Shown: in pieces, positions 1 to 9,730 of the stretch
How positions within the stretch are numbered: position 1 is the stretch's first letter
Layout: each line of letters opens with the position of its first letter
From: an uncultured Thermanaerothrix sp.
Lineage (GTDB): Bacteria > Chloroflexota > Anaerolineae > Anaerolineales > Anaerolineaceae
NCBI RefSeq assembly: GCF_938028735.1
Contig: NZ_CALIMF010000012.1
Coordinates: 124,001-188,000 of the forward strand
Direction: 5' to 3'
DNA length: 64,000 nucleotides
Made by a program: the position numbers and the translations under genes
Notes under the pieces: generated by a model
What the model saw: only the letters and a program-made list of their open reading frames with translations
Databases searched by the model: none
Told to the model about the DNA's origin: nothing

Positions 1-1
1 A

Positions 2-304
2 ATGAGCGTAACCCCGTTGCCTACCCTCGCTCCGTCCCCAACTCCTTCGGTGACCGTTACCCCTGAGCCGACACCTGTTTGGGCGAGAGTGTCGGCAAAT
101 ATAGGAGGAGGGGCTTTTGTACGGGAAGAGCCGGATGGCCGGGTGCTGACTTCACTGCTCAATGATACTCTGGTGCAGGTGATCTCTGACCCTGCTCAAG
201 GACGGGGAGGGGTCTTGTGGGTTAAGGTGCGGACTCAGCAAGGGGTTGAGGGGTGGATGGTACAGGCGTTGTTAGTAACCGCCACCCCAATGCCTGGATG
301 GTAA
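2..304 (+). CDS. C-terminal part of a Thr/Pro-rich protein with SH3-like domain (5' end outside window)
   Basis: Open frame at window edge; TPSPTPSVTVTPEPTP linker then ANIGGGAFVREEPDGRVLTSLLNDTLVQVI...GVEGWMVQALL, typical bacterial SH3 pattern. Confidence 0.6.
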   Translation: MSVTPLPTLAPSPTPSVTVTPEPTPVWARVSANIGGGAFVREEPDGRVLTSLLNDTLVQVISDPAQGRGGVLWVKVRTQQGVEGWMVQALLVTATPMPGW

Positions 305-343
305 TCAGCAAACACACTTTGACATCTGGAGAGGCAAAGAACG

Positions 344-1804
344 ATGACGATACATTTCGGTACTGATGGTTGGCGGGCAGTTATCTCAGACACATTTACG
401 TTCCATAACTTGCGCCTGGTGACTCAGGCTATAGCAGATGCCGTAGCCTCAGATCAGTGGTTGAACGGCCTGGGAGAAGGGATTAAAGTGGATCCGAAAA
501 CCATGGTGGTTGGGTTTGATACGCGCTTTCTCTCGGATCGCTTTGCTCAGGAAGTTGCCCGTGTGCTAGCAGCCAATGGATTCACTGTTTACCTTAGTCA
601 GGCCGATGCCCCGACCCCGGCCATTTCTTACGCTGTGCGTCATCTGGGTGCTATTGGGGGAGTAATGATCACGGCTTCTCATAATGCCCCCCGGTACAAT
701 GGGGTTAAACTCAAAGCCGCATTTGGCGGATCGGCATCCCCAGAGCAGTGCCGCCGGGTTGAGATTTACTTAAACGATAACGAGGCGCAGGGGCGGGGGC
801 CTAACCTAATGGACTACGAGCAGGCACGCCAACTCAAACTGATACAGCGTTTTAACCCCATTCCTGCTTATGGGGAGCATTTGCGCCGTTTGATTGATTT
901 TGACGTCATTGCTGAGAATCCTCTGCGGATTGTGGTGGATTCGATGTATGGCTCCGGGCGCGGGGTCATTCGCAGTCTGCTTCAGGGAACCGGCTGCGAA
1001 GTGTACGAGATTCGGGGTGAGATGAACCCCGGGTTTGGGGGTGTGCATCCGGAACCGATTGCACGGTATTTAGGCGCCCTAGCAGGGGCCATTAGCACCG
1101 GGGCAGGCAACTTCGGCTTGGCAACCGATGGGGATGCGGATCGCATCGGAGCGATGGACGAACGAGGCAACTTTGTAGATCCGCATAAGATCATGGCGCT
1201 GGCGCTGCGCTATCTTGTGGAAAAACGAGGTTTGCATGGCGCAGTGGTGCGCACCGTTTCCACCACACGTATGGTTGATCGTCTGGCGGCACGTTACGGT
1301 TTGCCTCTTTATGAGACGCCAGTGGGCTTCAATCACATTGCCGACTATATGCTACGGGAAGACGTGCTCATTGGAGGCGAGGAGTCGGGCGGTATCTCCT
1401 TTAAGGGCCACATTCCCGAAGGTGATGGGATCCTGATGGGACTGTTGATTGTAGAAATGGTGGCTGAGTCAGGGGGTACATTAATGGAGTTGGTGGAAAG
1501 CCTGCTCCAGGAGGTAGGCCCGGCCCATTATGAACGCAGGGATATGCGCCTGCGTCACCCAGTCTCTAAGGAGAAGATGACAGCGCGACTTAAGGACGAG
1601 GCCCCGGCGCAAATCGGTGGGGAATCAGTTGTCCAGGTCAGCACGCTAGATGGTGTGAAATATATCCTGGCCGATGATTCGTGGTTATTGATTCGTCCTT
1701 CCGGAACCGAGCCGGTATTGCGCGTTTATGCTGAGGGCCGCTCACCAGAAATGGTGCGTGCCTTGCTCGCCTTCGGTGAACAAATTGCCGATCAGGTAGC
1801 ATAG
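344..1804 (+). CDS. Phosphoglucomutase/phosphomannomutase family protein
   Basis: FGTDGWRAVI N-terminus, TASHNAPRYNGVK active-site serine loop, DGDADRIG metal loop, RPSGTEPVLRVYAE phosphate-binding loop. Confidence 0.93.
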   Translation: MTIHFGTDGWRAVISDTFTFHNLRLVTQAIADAVASDQWLNGLGEGIKVDPKTMVVGFDTRFLSDRFAQEVARVLAANGFTVYLSQADAPTPAISYAVRHLGAIGGVMITASHNAPRYNGVKLKAAFGGSASPEQCRRVEIYLNDNEAQGRGPNLMDYEQARQLKLIQRFNPIPAYGEHLRRLIDFDVIAENPLRIVVDSMYGSGRGVIRSLLQGTGCEVYEIRGEMNPGFGGVHPEPIARYLGALAGAISTGAGNFGLATDGDADRIGAMDERGNFVDPHKIMALALRYLVEKRGLHGAVVRTVSTTRMVDRLAARYGLPLYETPVGFNHIADYMLREDVLIGGEESGGISFKGHIPEGDGILMGLLIVEMVAESGGTLMELVESLLQEVGPAHYERRDMRLRHPVSKEKMTARLKDEAPAQIGGESVVQVSTLDGVKYILADDSWLLIRPSGTEPVLRVYAEGRSPEMVRALLAFGEQIADQVA

Positions 1805-1830
1805 GACCAACCTAAGCCAGGGGTTATGCA

Positions 1831-1863
1831 AAGGCAGGGGCAAGCAATGGCCCCTACCTTTTT
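1831..1863 (+). terminator. Rho-independent terminator downstream of the phosphohexomutase gene
   Basis: GGCAGGGGC-aagcaatg-GCCCCTACC followed by TTTTT; one mismatch in 9 bp stem. Confidence 0.7.
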
Positions 1864-1912
1864 AGGTTAACCGCGGGGGTGCAAAAAGGAGATGGAGGAT
1901 GCACGCTGAGAG

Positions 1913-2545
1913 TTAGCGTGTAGCCGAAAAACGCAGGCGGCGGGTGATCATAATCACCAGGATAAGGAAAGCGGCTAAACCCAGCAAGCCTGGTAATCCA
2001 ACTTCATCCGCAAAGCCGGTAGTCGGCAAGGCCGTGCTGGTTGGAGTGGGGCCCACAGCCTGGGGGGTACCGGTAGCGGCTTTGGCCACCTGGGTCAGAA
2101 AAGCAGCCACCGTGGCGGTGCGTGCCATGTTTTCCGGTGAGAGAGTATTTGTGGGTACCGGCGTTGCGGTGGGAACGATGATTACCGGCGTTGCGGCGGT
2201 AGTAGGAGTGGGTTGGGCCAGCAGAGTTTGTTGCAAGGCAAATGCCTGCGAGGTTTGGGTGGCTTGCATAGCAATAACGGTGTTCTGAGCGTTGATTTGA
2301 GCCGCTTCTTGCTGTAATCGGGCACGATTCTGGTTGGCTGAGACCAGGGCAAAAACGATCAGGGCAATGATCGCCAGTACGAAGATGCCTCCGATGATCC
2401 CGGCAGCGATCAAAAAGTTGCGATTGGGCCCTGGGCTACCCGCTTCGGGTTCCGGTTCAATGGGTTCTTCAAAGGGGTTCTCAGCGCCGGTGCTTCCCTG
2501 AGGGGAGCCTTGCTCTTCATCATCAAAATTGCTACGGAAGTCCAT
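1913..2545 (-). CDS. Two-TM protein with Thr/Pro-rich linker and C-terminal LPTTG-TM-RR tail
   Basis: N-terminal TM (FLIAAGIIGGIFVLAIIALIVFAL), TPTPTT/PTATPVPT linker, C-term LPTTGFADEVGLPGLLGLAAFLILVIMITRRLRFSATR. Confidence 0.75.
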   Translation of the reverse strand: MDFRSNFDDEEQGSPQGSTGAENPFEEPIEPEPEAGSPGPNRNFLIAAGIIGGIFVLAIIALIVFALVSANQNRARLQQEAAQINAQNTVIAMQATQTSQAFALQQTLLAQPTPTTAATPVIIVPTATPVPTNTLSPENMARTATVAAFLTQVAKAATGTPQAVGPTPTSTALPTTGFADEVGLPGLLGLAAFLILVIMITRRLRFSATR

Positions 2546-2573
2546 GGTTCACCTCTCCTTGGTTTAAGACTTA

Positions 2574-3620
2574 TTAGGCGATGATTTCCAAATTAAATAA
2601 GGGCACCGTGACCCTTTGGGCATTCTCCAGTTCGATCTCAGCTGCTGGCAGACGTTGCCCGCTACGCTGGAGCCAACTGCTGTGGGGTTGGATCACTTTA
2701 CCAATACTTCCTGCATAAGGTGGGAGTACCAGACGAACTGTTTGCCCAACGGTGATTTCAACAGCCTCTTCGGGGGCCTTACCCGCGGCGGGTAACGGAA
2801 TCACAATTTCTGGTTTCTCACTCAACCTTGGATTCCAAAACGCCTGAAGATAGGCTTCGCGTTTTTGATTGGTGGTCAACAATTGAAAAGCCAGATGATT
2901 GATCGGAATATGTCCCACACCTTCAAGCAAGATGACGGGTAGGTTGAGACTAGCTACCAGTGGAAGCAGGGGGGCCGAAACACTACCCAGGATGATCCCC
3001 CGTACAGGGATCTCCGCAGCCATCTTAAGGGCCTCGGGTTGATGACAAACGCCACCTACGATCACGCTGCCTCGTAAGGTCAGGTCTAAAGCCTCGGGTT
3101 TTAGAGGAGCATCAGGTGTTTCGGCCAGCACGGTGAGTACCCCGTTATTACTCTGTTGGTTTCCCCAGGCTCCCTGGATCAGAGCCCCATGGGTTTCTAT
3201 GATAGCGCCCCGCTCAGGGAAAACCTCGGCAACCCTGCCGGGTAGTCCAGCCAAAAGGCGATGGGGCTGCGAAACAACCTCGAGAAGAATCTGGCCTTTA
3301 TAGATAGCCACTATCCGTCCAGACGTAGGGGCCCGTAACAGGCGTGAAAAGAGACCGCGGGTTTGAGCCAGGATATCTCCTTTTTCAACTTGTTCTCCTA
3401 CCCGCCGTTCAATCAGGCGCTCGGCATCGCTGACGCGCTGCACCCCTAAGGCTCTGCGCACGTCCAGCAGTAGGTGTTGGCCTGGGACAGGGGCTTCAGC
3501 GATGACATCGGTAGCCTCCACTGTCTGACCAGAACGCACTAGCACACGCCCCTTTTCGGTGAGCATGCGTAGACGGCGCAGATGAGTCAGAGGGAGGATG
3601 TGGTGAGCAGGTAACATCAT
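2574..3620 (-). CDS. Conserved hypothetical protein with barrel-sandwich/lipoyl-like N-terminal part, next to the GlmL-like gene
   Basis: Full ORF; ...GRVLVRSGQTVEATDVIAEAPVPG... and ...VEKGDILAQTRGLFSRLLRAPTSGRIVAI resemble biotinyl/lipoyl-like hammerhead folds. Confidence 0.6.
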   Translation of the reverse strand: MMLPAHHILPLTHLRRLRMLTEKGRVLVRSGQTVEATDVIAEAPVPGQHLLLDVRRALGVQRVSDAERLIERRVGEQVEKGDILAQTRGLFSRLLRAPTSGRIVAIYKGQILLEVVSQPHRLLAGLPGRVAEVFPERGAIIETHGALIQGAWGNQQSNNGVLTVLAETPDAPLKPEALDLTLRGSVIVGGVCHQPEALKMAAEIPVRGIILGSVSAPLLPLVASLNLPVILLEGVGHIPINHLAFQLLTTNQKREAYLQAFWNPRLSEKPEIVIPLPAAGKAPEEAVEITVGQTVRLVLPPYAGSIGKVIQPHSSWLQRSGQRLPAAEIELENAQRVTVPLFNLEIIA

Positions 3621-3667
3621 AGGCTTCTCAGGTTATTTTCTAAACCATGCAAGGTTTGTGCCAGTCC

Positions 3668-5386
3668 TCAACCACCAAGAGTGGCTATCCAGCGTTTGAG
3701 CAAATCGCGGCGGCGGGCTGAGTCGGTGGGGAGCGTTATAGGCCGTCCACGCGCGTCAATGACCGCTCCGAGTAGCCCGCCCGTTACTTTGAAACTACGG
3801 GCTGTGTCTTTACCGGTGGGGGTCAGACGCAGAGGGCGAAGGGGTTGCAGGTGCAGGCGCGCTCGTTGCCCATTGGGGATCGGCAGTGGCACCAAAGTCC
3901 CCTGACGCACTTCCACGCTCGATGTTTCACCACTTTCTAGCTCGTAGCGTACTTTGAGAATAGGTGTACCGTATCGCACCGAGCTAAGTGGGGCGATGAC
4001 GGTGCCAAGGTTGACCAAAGCATTGCTTTCAAGCACCTGGACAACAAGGGTGGGGTTCAACGGAGCAATGGCGCCCAGGGCAGTCAGCAAGCCGTAAGGG
4101 TCGAGGATAAAGGTCGTAACACCAATAGGTTGGAGTCCATCAAGGAGCATGAGCAAGGATTGGGCAGGGGAAGCGGCCTGTGTGAGGGCATAACCACTGA
4201 CTAGGATGGGTTCGAACCCGTACAACCCTTCGTCAGGCGCCACGCGGTTTGCCACCTGGGCGAGTATCTGACGTAGCATGGCCTGCTCAATGGCCTGGTA
4301 CTCCAGTGAGGTTGGGACGGCAGTTGGGTACAGTGTTCGATGCCATAAATAGTCCCTCACCGCCTCATTGGGCACGTGCATGGGGAGCCAACGGGTGATG
4401 CTTTCCAGTGGACTTTGTTCGAGTGCGGCCGCTAGCCCGAAGCCAGAGCCTATGGGGATCGCCTGCGTTGTAAGAGTTCCACTGCGTGCCATTGCAATCC
4501 CGGTTGTAGCTGAGCCCAAATCAATGCCAAGGACTCCTAGGGGAGGGTTTGTAATTTTCTCAAGAAACTGGACCATGCGCCCAAAGGCTCGCAGACTGGG
4601 CTGAGGAGTGATGGCACTAATCGTGCTGTAAGATTGCAATCCGCCGATCTGATGCGAGCGGCGCAGGTAGACAATCTCGGAGAGTACCTCCTGAGCCGGC
4701 ATCAGATTCTCCCGGTCAATGTCGGGACGAAGATTAGGGACTGTGCGTGGACGCACATATGGCTCAAGGCGATCACACACTTGTTTGGTGATGGCCGAGT
4801 TACCAGCATAAAGAACTTCTGGGCGGCTTTCAGCAGTCATGAGTTGGAGAGCCAACGTCAGTAAATCTACAATCTTGGCTATTGATCGCGTGGCTCCCTG
4901 ATCAGTGCCCCCAGCGATCAGGATTAGGTCCGGGCGAGCCCGCAGGATGGCATCAATTTGGGCCTCTGGTTTACGGCGGTCATTGAGGCTGATTTGCTCT
5001 ACAATCTGACAATAAGTTGATTCCAGAACTTTGCGGGCACTGGCTAGTGAGACTTCCTCTAGCAGCCCCATAGCCACCACGCGCAGGGGCTGACCAGCCG
5101 AGAAGGTTAGCACAAAACGGTCCACCCCCGATCCATCTTCTTGTGTGGGGAGGAGCAGATGTGCTTCTTCCATGAGGCGCCGCCCGGTAATCTCTTCCAG
5201 GCGGGTGAGAGTCTGAAAGATGCTCTCGCTGATGTCGAAAAAAGGTGCGCCAACTGTGGTGCTGACCTGCGTGGCGGCAATCATACGGTATCGTTCTTCT
5301 ACCACATCGAAGAGCAATGCGCGTGTGAACACGCTCCCAATATCAACAGCAAGGACCGATTCGGCTTCAATGATAGAGGAACTCAT
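3668..5386 (-). CDS. Glutamate mutase MutL/GlmL-like actin-fold ATPase (orphan, no mutase nearby)
   Basis: LAVDIGSVFTRALLFDVVEERYRMIA...; second phosphate loop VLGIDLGSATTGIAMA; DLILIAGGTDQGA; resembles the MutL family. Confidence 0.75.
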   Translation of the reverse strand: MSSSIIEAESVLAVDIGSVFTRALLFDVVEERYRMIAATQVSTTVGAPFFDISESIFQTLTRLEEITGRRLMEEAHLLLPTQEDGSGVDRFVLTFSAGQPLRVVAMGLLEEVSLASARKVLESTYCQIVEQISLNDRRKPEAQIDAILRARPDLILIAGGTDQGATRSIAKIVDLLTLALQLMTAESRPEVLYAGNSAITKQVCDRLEPYVRPRTVPNLRPDIDRENLMPAQEVLSEIVYLRRSHQIGGLQSYSTISAITPQPSLRAFGRMVQFLEKITNPPLGVLGIDLGSATTGIAMARSGTLTTQAIPIGSGFGLAAALEQSPLESITRWLPMHVPNEAVRDYLWHRTLYPTAVPTSLEYQAIEQAMLRQILAQVANRVAPDEGLYGFEPILVSGYALTQAASPAQSLLMLLDGLQPIGVTTFILDPYGLLTALGAIAPLNPTLVVQVLESNALVNLGTVIAPLSSVRYGTPILKVRYELESGETSSVEVRQGTLVPLPIPNGQRARLHLQPLRPLRLTPTGKDTARSFKVTGGLLGAVIDARGRPITLPTDSARRRDLLKRWIATLGG

Positions 5387-5397
5387 AGGCTAGTGTC

Positions 5398-6054
5398 TCA
5401 AGGTACTAGAGTGTTGATAAATTGGAGCACAAAATCCAACCGCCCAATAAGCACAGTCAGAGAGGCCAAAATGACGCCCGCAAAGAAGGCTCCCAGGGTG
5501 ATGGCAATGAACCCCTGCCCAATTCTGGCTATCCATTCGACCCAAGCGGGACGAACGATACCTTTGCCGGGTTCGCGGCGACCGGTGAATTGAAAGTAAA
5601 GCAATGTCGTGATGGCACCAAAGAGTAGCACCATTCCAGTAATCCAACCGCTGGAGACACTTTGAGGGAATGTAAAGGAGAGACCCGCTGCGCGCACCTG
5701 GGTAAATAGAGTGCCAAAGAGAGCTCCGTTGATAATCACCGCTGCTCCCACTCCAACCAGGAAGGCCATAGGCAGACTGCCCAGGAATGACAATCTGGGT
5801 GATAGTCGGGTTAGTAAAAGCAGGCTTAGCAGAAGCGGGATTGCCATTACACCTGAAGCGGTGCTGGGATTGACTAGAGGAGTGATCAAACGCGGGAAGA
5901 TAACCTGATCAATGAGGACCACGGCCAAATAACCAGCCGAAATGCCAACGAATGTATAGAGAGCAATGCGGAAGAGCGGGTTATCCCCAATGGCATAGGA
6001 GAGTATGGCCAGGGTGAGGACAAAAGCGATCAGGCTCCACAAAGTATCTGTCAT
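5398..6054 (-). CDS. Polytopic membrane protein
   Basis: 218 aa, multiple hydrophobic segments, tightly packed on the same strand as neighbours. Confidence 0.6.
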   Translation of the reverse strand: MTDTLWSLIAFVLTLAILSYAIGDNPLFRIALYTFVGISAGYLAVVLIDQVIFPRLITPLVNPSTASGVMAIPLLLSLLLLTRLSPRLSFLGSLPMAFLVGVGAAVIINGALFGTLFTQVRAAGLSFTFPQSVSSGWITGMVLLFGAITTLLYFQFTGRREPGKGIVRPAWVEWIARIGQGFIAITLGAFFAGVILASLTVLIGRLDFVLQFINTLVP

Positions 6055-6060
6055 AGCGCC

Positions 6061-8355
6061 TCAGCGTTTGGGGTGGGCTTTTTGGGCCTGTAGAAGGGCT
6101 TGGGTGGCTCCTAGCAGGGCTCCCAACAGAATCAACAAGGTGATCGTGAGACTGCCCCACTGATAAGCGCTCCAAAGCGCCAGGTTTTCACTTCCGACTT
6201 TGGGGGTCAGGCGAATATACAAGATGCTTCCTAACAGGCCGGTCAGCACGCCATTTACCTGACCTGACTGCACGTAGGGGATAAGGTAGGGGGCTGCTTG
6301 GGCACTGGAAATTATCAAAAAGGGACGTTCGGGGAAAGAGGGGCGCATTTGCTCGATCCACCCGCGGGCGCGTTCTCCGCTATCGGTGATCAGAAGGATA
6401 GCATCAAAATCCTGCAGGGAATCAACTCCAATCAGGGGTTGCGTGTCCCATGCGGACTGTCCTTCCAAGGTGGTGGCTATTCCCAGCCGGGGTTGGTACG
6501 CGAACGCGGCTAATCCGGCGGTTTCGCCAGCCAGATATCCTAGGTGAACGCTCTGATCAGCAAGCGCGTAATTAGGCACTTGTTGCGCGGCCTCCTGTGC
6601 TATGGAAAGCCCTAGGATAGGGGCGCTGGATTGTAGCGGGAGAAACACTAGGCGAGCGTTCTGGCGCATCAGGTCGCTTAGGGCATTGACAGCAGAGATG
6701 CGAATTTCGGGCAGAAAACCAGCGTCTATATCCAATCCCACTAGCACACGCGGGTTGGCCTGTTGGGTGGAGAGATTGTTAAGGGTTGTCGTAAAGGCCA
6801 CCACCTCTGCCGGGAATAATGCTGGGAGATCGCTTAGAGGTGTAGCCGACATCAACCCTGCTATCAGGATGGCGAAGAGTAGCACGGTGATGATGAATCG
6901 TAAAATTGGACTGGGGGCTGTAACCAGTTTTTGTGAACGGATGGGAACAGGGGTGCTCTCGGCAGTGACCAGGCTTTCAAGAAGAGCTACATAGGCGCGT
7001 TGCTTCTCACTCACACTAAGGCGAACAGCATGAATAGGGGGGCGCGAATAGCGCAGTGCCTCAGGCTCACCTGGTAGTACCCCTGGGAAACCGGCTAATG
7101 GTCCACTGGTTTCAATCCGAGTGTCCTCTTCTGGTGTTTGAGGTGGTGCAGGCGCGACGGCTTCAACCGGTCGCATAGCCTCCAACCACTCTGGCAACTG
7201 GGTGGTTGGGATGGCGCTCCCCTCGGTCTCCTCAGCAGGGGATCCTTCCTCAGCTAGCCATTCGGGCAATTCACTCTCAATAAATGGGGGGACAATCGTT
7301 TCCGGTGAGGGAGCGGTTTCGGTAACACCCTCTTCAATAAAAACAGGAACTTGGTTGGAAAGATCTTCGCCTTCCAGAGTCTCTTCAACCTGGAGGCGAT
7401 CCAGCCAGGCGGCATAGTCATCTTCGCTGAAGGCAGGGATCGCTTCTGGCACTTCCTCAGGGGTTTCGCTGGTGGTTATAAGATCGGCAAATTGGGCTAT
7501 TTCTTCTGATGACGAGGGGGATTTAAGAGCACTTGATGATTGATCACCTAGAAGAGAGGACGGGGTTTCTTCGAACCAGGCAGTGATATCCTCGGGGATT
7601 TCTGTAAAGGGCGAAATGGTCTCTGGCGATGGAGTGCTTGCTTTATCTGCCTTAACTTCCTGAGCAATGGCCTCAGATACTGGTGGTTCTGCTTCTTTTT
7701 CCTCTTCTGAAGGTGTGCGTAAATCGTCGGGCCACTCGGGCAGAATCTCTTCTGTAAAGGGCTCGGATTTAGGGGCAAAAGAGGTAGGAATGGACTCATC
7801 CCTCGCTGAAAAGGGCTTCTGGGCTAGAGAGCCTTCTTGCTCTCGGAGTGTTTTTAGCCACTCCGGCAGCTCCTCCTCGCTCAGGCTGGATGAAGACGTG
7901 TTTTCAGTAGCATGGGACGTTTCTTCGGTTATCTCCTCGCCCTCGAACCCCCTCGTCCATCCAGAGAGGTCCCCTTGTTCAGGCGGCTCAGGCGGTGTGA
8001 AGAGGTCAGCCTGGGCTGCTTCTTCATCTCCCGCGGTGGGTAGCTTTTCTTCTGGATCGGGTGCTAAGAAGGGCTCTTCACTGCTGATAGCTTGAATCTC
8101 TTCACGGAGGTCTGCGGTTTTACTTTCCTGACGAAGGGAAAGCAGCCAGTCAGGCAATTCTTCCTCTGGCGATTCGGCTAGTGGTGGGATCAGGGGGCCG
8201 GCTTCTTTTAGCCAATCCGGGAGATCTATTTCCGAGTTTGCGGGACTTTCAACCCCAGAGGTTGCCTCAGGGTGAAGAGGCGCATGGCACCACTGGCAGT
8301 ATTCATTCTCACTGGGATTTGAAGAACCGCATTGGGGACAAACAACGGTGCTCAT
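6061..8355 (-). CDS. Zinc-ribbon protein with long acidic linker containing repeated LP[DE]WL motifs and C-terminal TM domain
   Basis: N-term CPQCGSSNPSENEYCQWCHAPL; at least 5 LP[DE]WL/P motifs plus variants; hydrophobic segments near the C-terminus. Confidence 0.75.
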   Translation of the reverse strand: MSTVVCPQCGSSNPSENEYCQWCHAPLHPEATSGVESPANSEIDLPDWLKEAGPLIPPLAESPEEELPDWLLSLRQESKTADLREEIQAISSEEPFLAPDPEEKLPTAGDEEAAQADLFTPPEPPEQGDLSGWTRGFEGEEITEETSHATENTSSSSLSEEELPEWLKTLREQEGSLAQKPFSARDESIPTSFAPKSEPFTEEILPEWPDDLRTPSEEEKEAEPPVSEAIAQEVKADKASTPSPETISPFTEIPEDITAWFEETPSSLLGDQSSSALKSPSSSEEIAQFADLITTSETPEEVPEAIPAFSEDDYAAWLDRLQVEETLEGEDLSNQVPVFIEEGVTETAPSPETIVPPFIESELPEWLAEEGSPAEETEGSAIPTTQLPEWLEAMRPVEAVAPAPPQTPEEDTRIETSGPLAGFPGVLPGEPEALRYSRPPIHAVRLSVSEKQRAYVALLESLVTAESTPVPIRSQKLVTAPSPILRFIITVLLFAILIAGLMSATPLSDLPALFPAEVVAFTTTLNNLSTQQANPRVLVGLDIDAGFLPEIRISAVNALSDLMRQNARLVFLPLQSSAPILGLSIAQEAAQQVPNYALADQSVHLGYLAGETAGLAAFAYQPRLGIATTLEGQSAWDTQPLIGVDSLQDFDAILLITDSGERARGWIEQMRPSFPERPFLIISSAQAAPYLIPYVQSGQVNGVLTGLLGSILYIRLTPKVGSENLALWSAYQWGSLTITLLILLGALLGATQALLQAQKAHPKR

Positions 8356-8363
8356 AGGGCATT

Positions 8364-8987
8364 TTACTCGCTATATGGACGATCCATGCCAAGCAGAACG
8401 CGTAATCCAGTTAGCACGCTTCCCAGGGCAATTCCAAGAAGAATGCCGCGGGCACCTGCTGCCGGCAGGATGTTCAAGGCAGCCAGGACTTCTTTAATTA
8501 CCTGTGAGGTACCACTGGTCAGGAAAACCCCACTGCCTGCTAGCAGAAACACGATGGTGCTGGCTAGGAAGATTCCGCTCATCCAAGAACGGCGCAGGGC
8601 AAACAACCGCACTGCACTGACCACGAAAGTGATGGTAAGTAAGCCTACCAGACTGGCTTCGACCGGGAGTTGTATCGACATGATGAGAGGGCGTACGCGT
8701 TCATCGGTTGGGCCAAAGAGCAAACCCAGTGCTGCGGTGAGGATAAAGCCGAGTATGAAGAACAGGCTATAGTAATCGCGTTCCCGGGAGGAACTGATTT
8801 TGCGCCAATGGGCTTTGAATAGATTGAGAATAGCAACTAGACCAGCAACGGCTGCCAGGATGATTGACCAGTCTAAAAAGAGCCTACGGATAGGATCAAG
8901 CACTGGTAAGGGCAGGAGATAACCCAGCAGGACAATTAATCCAACCCCAATGGCGATAGCGGTTGCTACAGGAGATCTCATAACCAC
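8364..8987 (-). CDS. Polytopic membrane protein
   Basis: 207 aa with several TM-like segments, overlaps neighbouring start. Confidence 0.6.
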   Translation of the reverse strand: MVMRSPVATAIAIGVGLIVLLGYLLPLPVLDPIRRLFLDWSIILAAVAGLVAILNLFKAHWRKISSSRERDYYSLFFILGFILTAALGLLFGPTDERVRPLIMSIQLPVEASLVGLLTITFVVSAVRLFALRRSWMSGIFLASTIVFLLAGSGVFLTSGTSQVIKEVLAALNILPAAGARGILLGIALGSVLTGLRVLLGMDRPYSE

Positions 8988-9730
8988 CCAAATACTCCTA
9001 GCACAGCACTAAGGACTAGCGCAATAACGGTGCCCCAGCGTAGCAAGTCCTGTACGCGCAGACTGGCCACATGAGCCGGACTGGTTTGCAAGTAGGCCGG
9101 AATAGCAAATAGCTCTTCGCCGATCAGGGGCTGTTTTGTGGTAGCGAAAAGCACGGCCTGAGCACTTAGGGAGTCACTAGCCGCCAGTGTGAAGGCATTG
9201 TTGCGAACGGCGGCTTCACAGAGCAGACCGATCTCCAGGCCGTAATGCCCAACTATTAGATGGGCTGACACATTTTCGTCATAAGCGATGGGTAGCATCC
9301 CCGCTGCATAGGAGAGGGGGGTAACCCCTGTCAATCGTCCGCGTTGAGGGTCATAGAGATCCAGAGCGTTGTTCAGGCGGTAAACTGCCCGCAATGTGCT
9401 TTGGCTAAGTAAGGTCAGACTGCCCTCGCCGCTGGTAGCCAATGGTGGCCGGTCACTAACAGAACTAATCGCAGTGATCCGTTCAAGTGCTTGCAATCCG
9501 ACGAGCGCAGAGGCACTGGTGGGTTGGGTGATACCTGCATGTCCTAAGGTGAGGTGTAAGCGGGTGCCCTCTTCGACGGAAAGACCAAGCACCCGAACTA
9601 ATTCCGAAAAAGCCGGGATCGGGCGTAAGCCCCAGCGTGAGCGGCGTTTAGGGGGCAAAGCCAAGAAGAAGAGCAGACCTGCACTGATCAAGATGATGAC
9701 GAGCGCCAAGATGGATAAGAATATACTCAT
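8978..9730 (-). CDS. Membrane protein, conserved hypothetical (possibly DUF6754-like)
   Basis: N- and C-terminal TM segments; LHLTLGHAGITQPTSASALVGLQALERI; DUF assignment from memory only. Confidence 0.5.
   Translation of the reverse strand: MSIFLSILALVIILISAGLLFFLALPPKRRSRWGLRPIPAFSELVRVLGLSVEEGTRLHLTLGHAGITQPTSASALVGLQALERITAISSVSDRPPLATSGEGSLTLLSQSTLRAVYRLNNALDLYDPQRGRLTGVTPLSYAAGMLPIAYDENVSAHLIVGHYGLEIGLLCEAAVRNNAFTLAASDSLSAQAVLFATTKQPLIGEELFAIPAYLQTSPAHVASLRVQDLLRWGTVIALVLSAVLGVFGWL

Noticed and set aside
4198-4220. GGGTTCGAACCC resembling a tRNA T-arm
   Set aside because: Lies inside the MutL-like CDS; no acceptor, D-arm or anticodon structure around it.
5141-5593. Plus-strand ORF 5141..5593 and overlapping short ORFs
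   Set aside because: Antisense to the MutL-like and membrane protein genes, no SD or domain pattern.
6602-8095. Plus-strand ORFs 6602..6994, 7202..7417, 7667..8095
   Set aside because: Antisense shadows of the zinc-ribbon/LPEWL CDS; Ser/Arg-biased composition.
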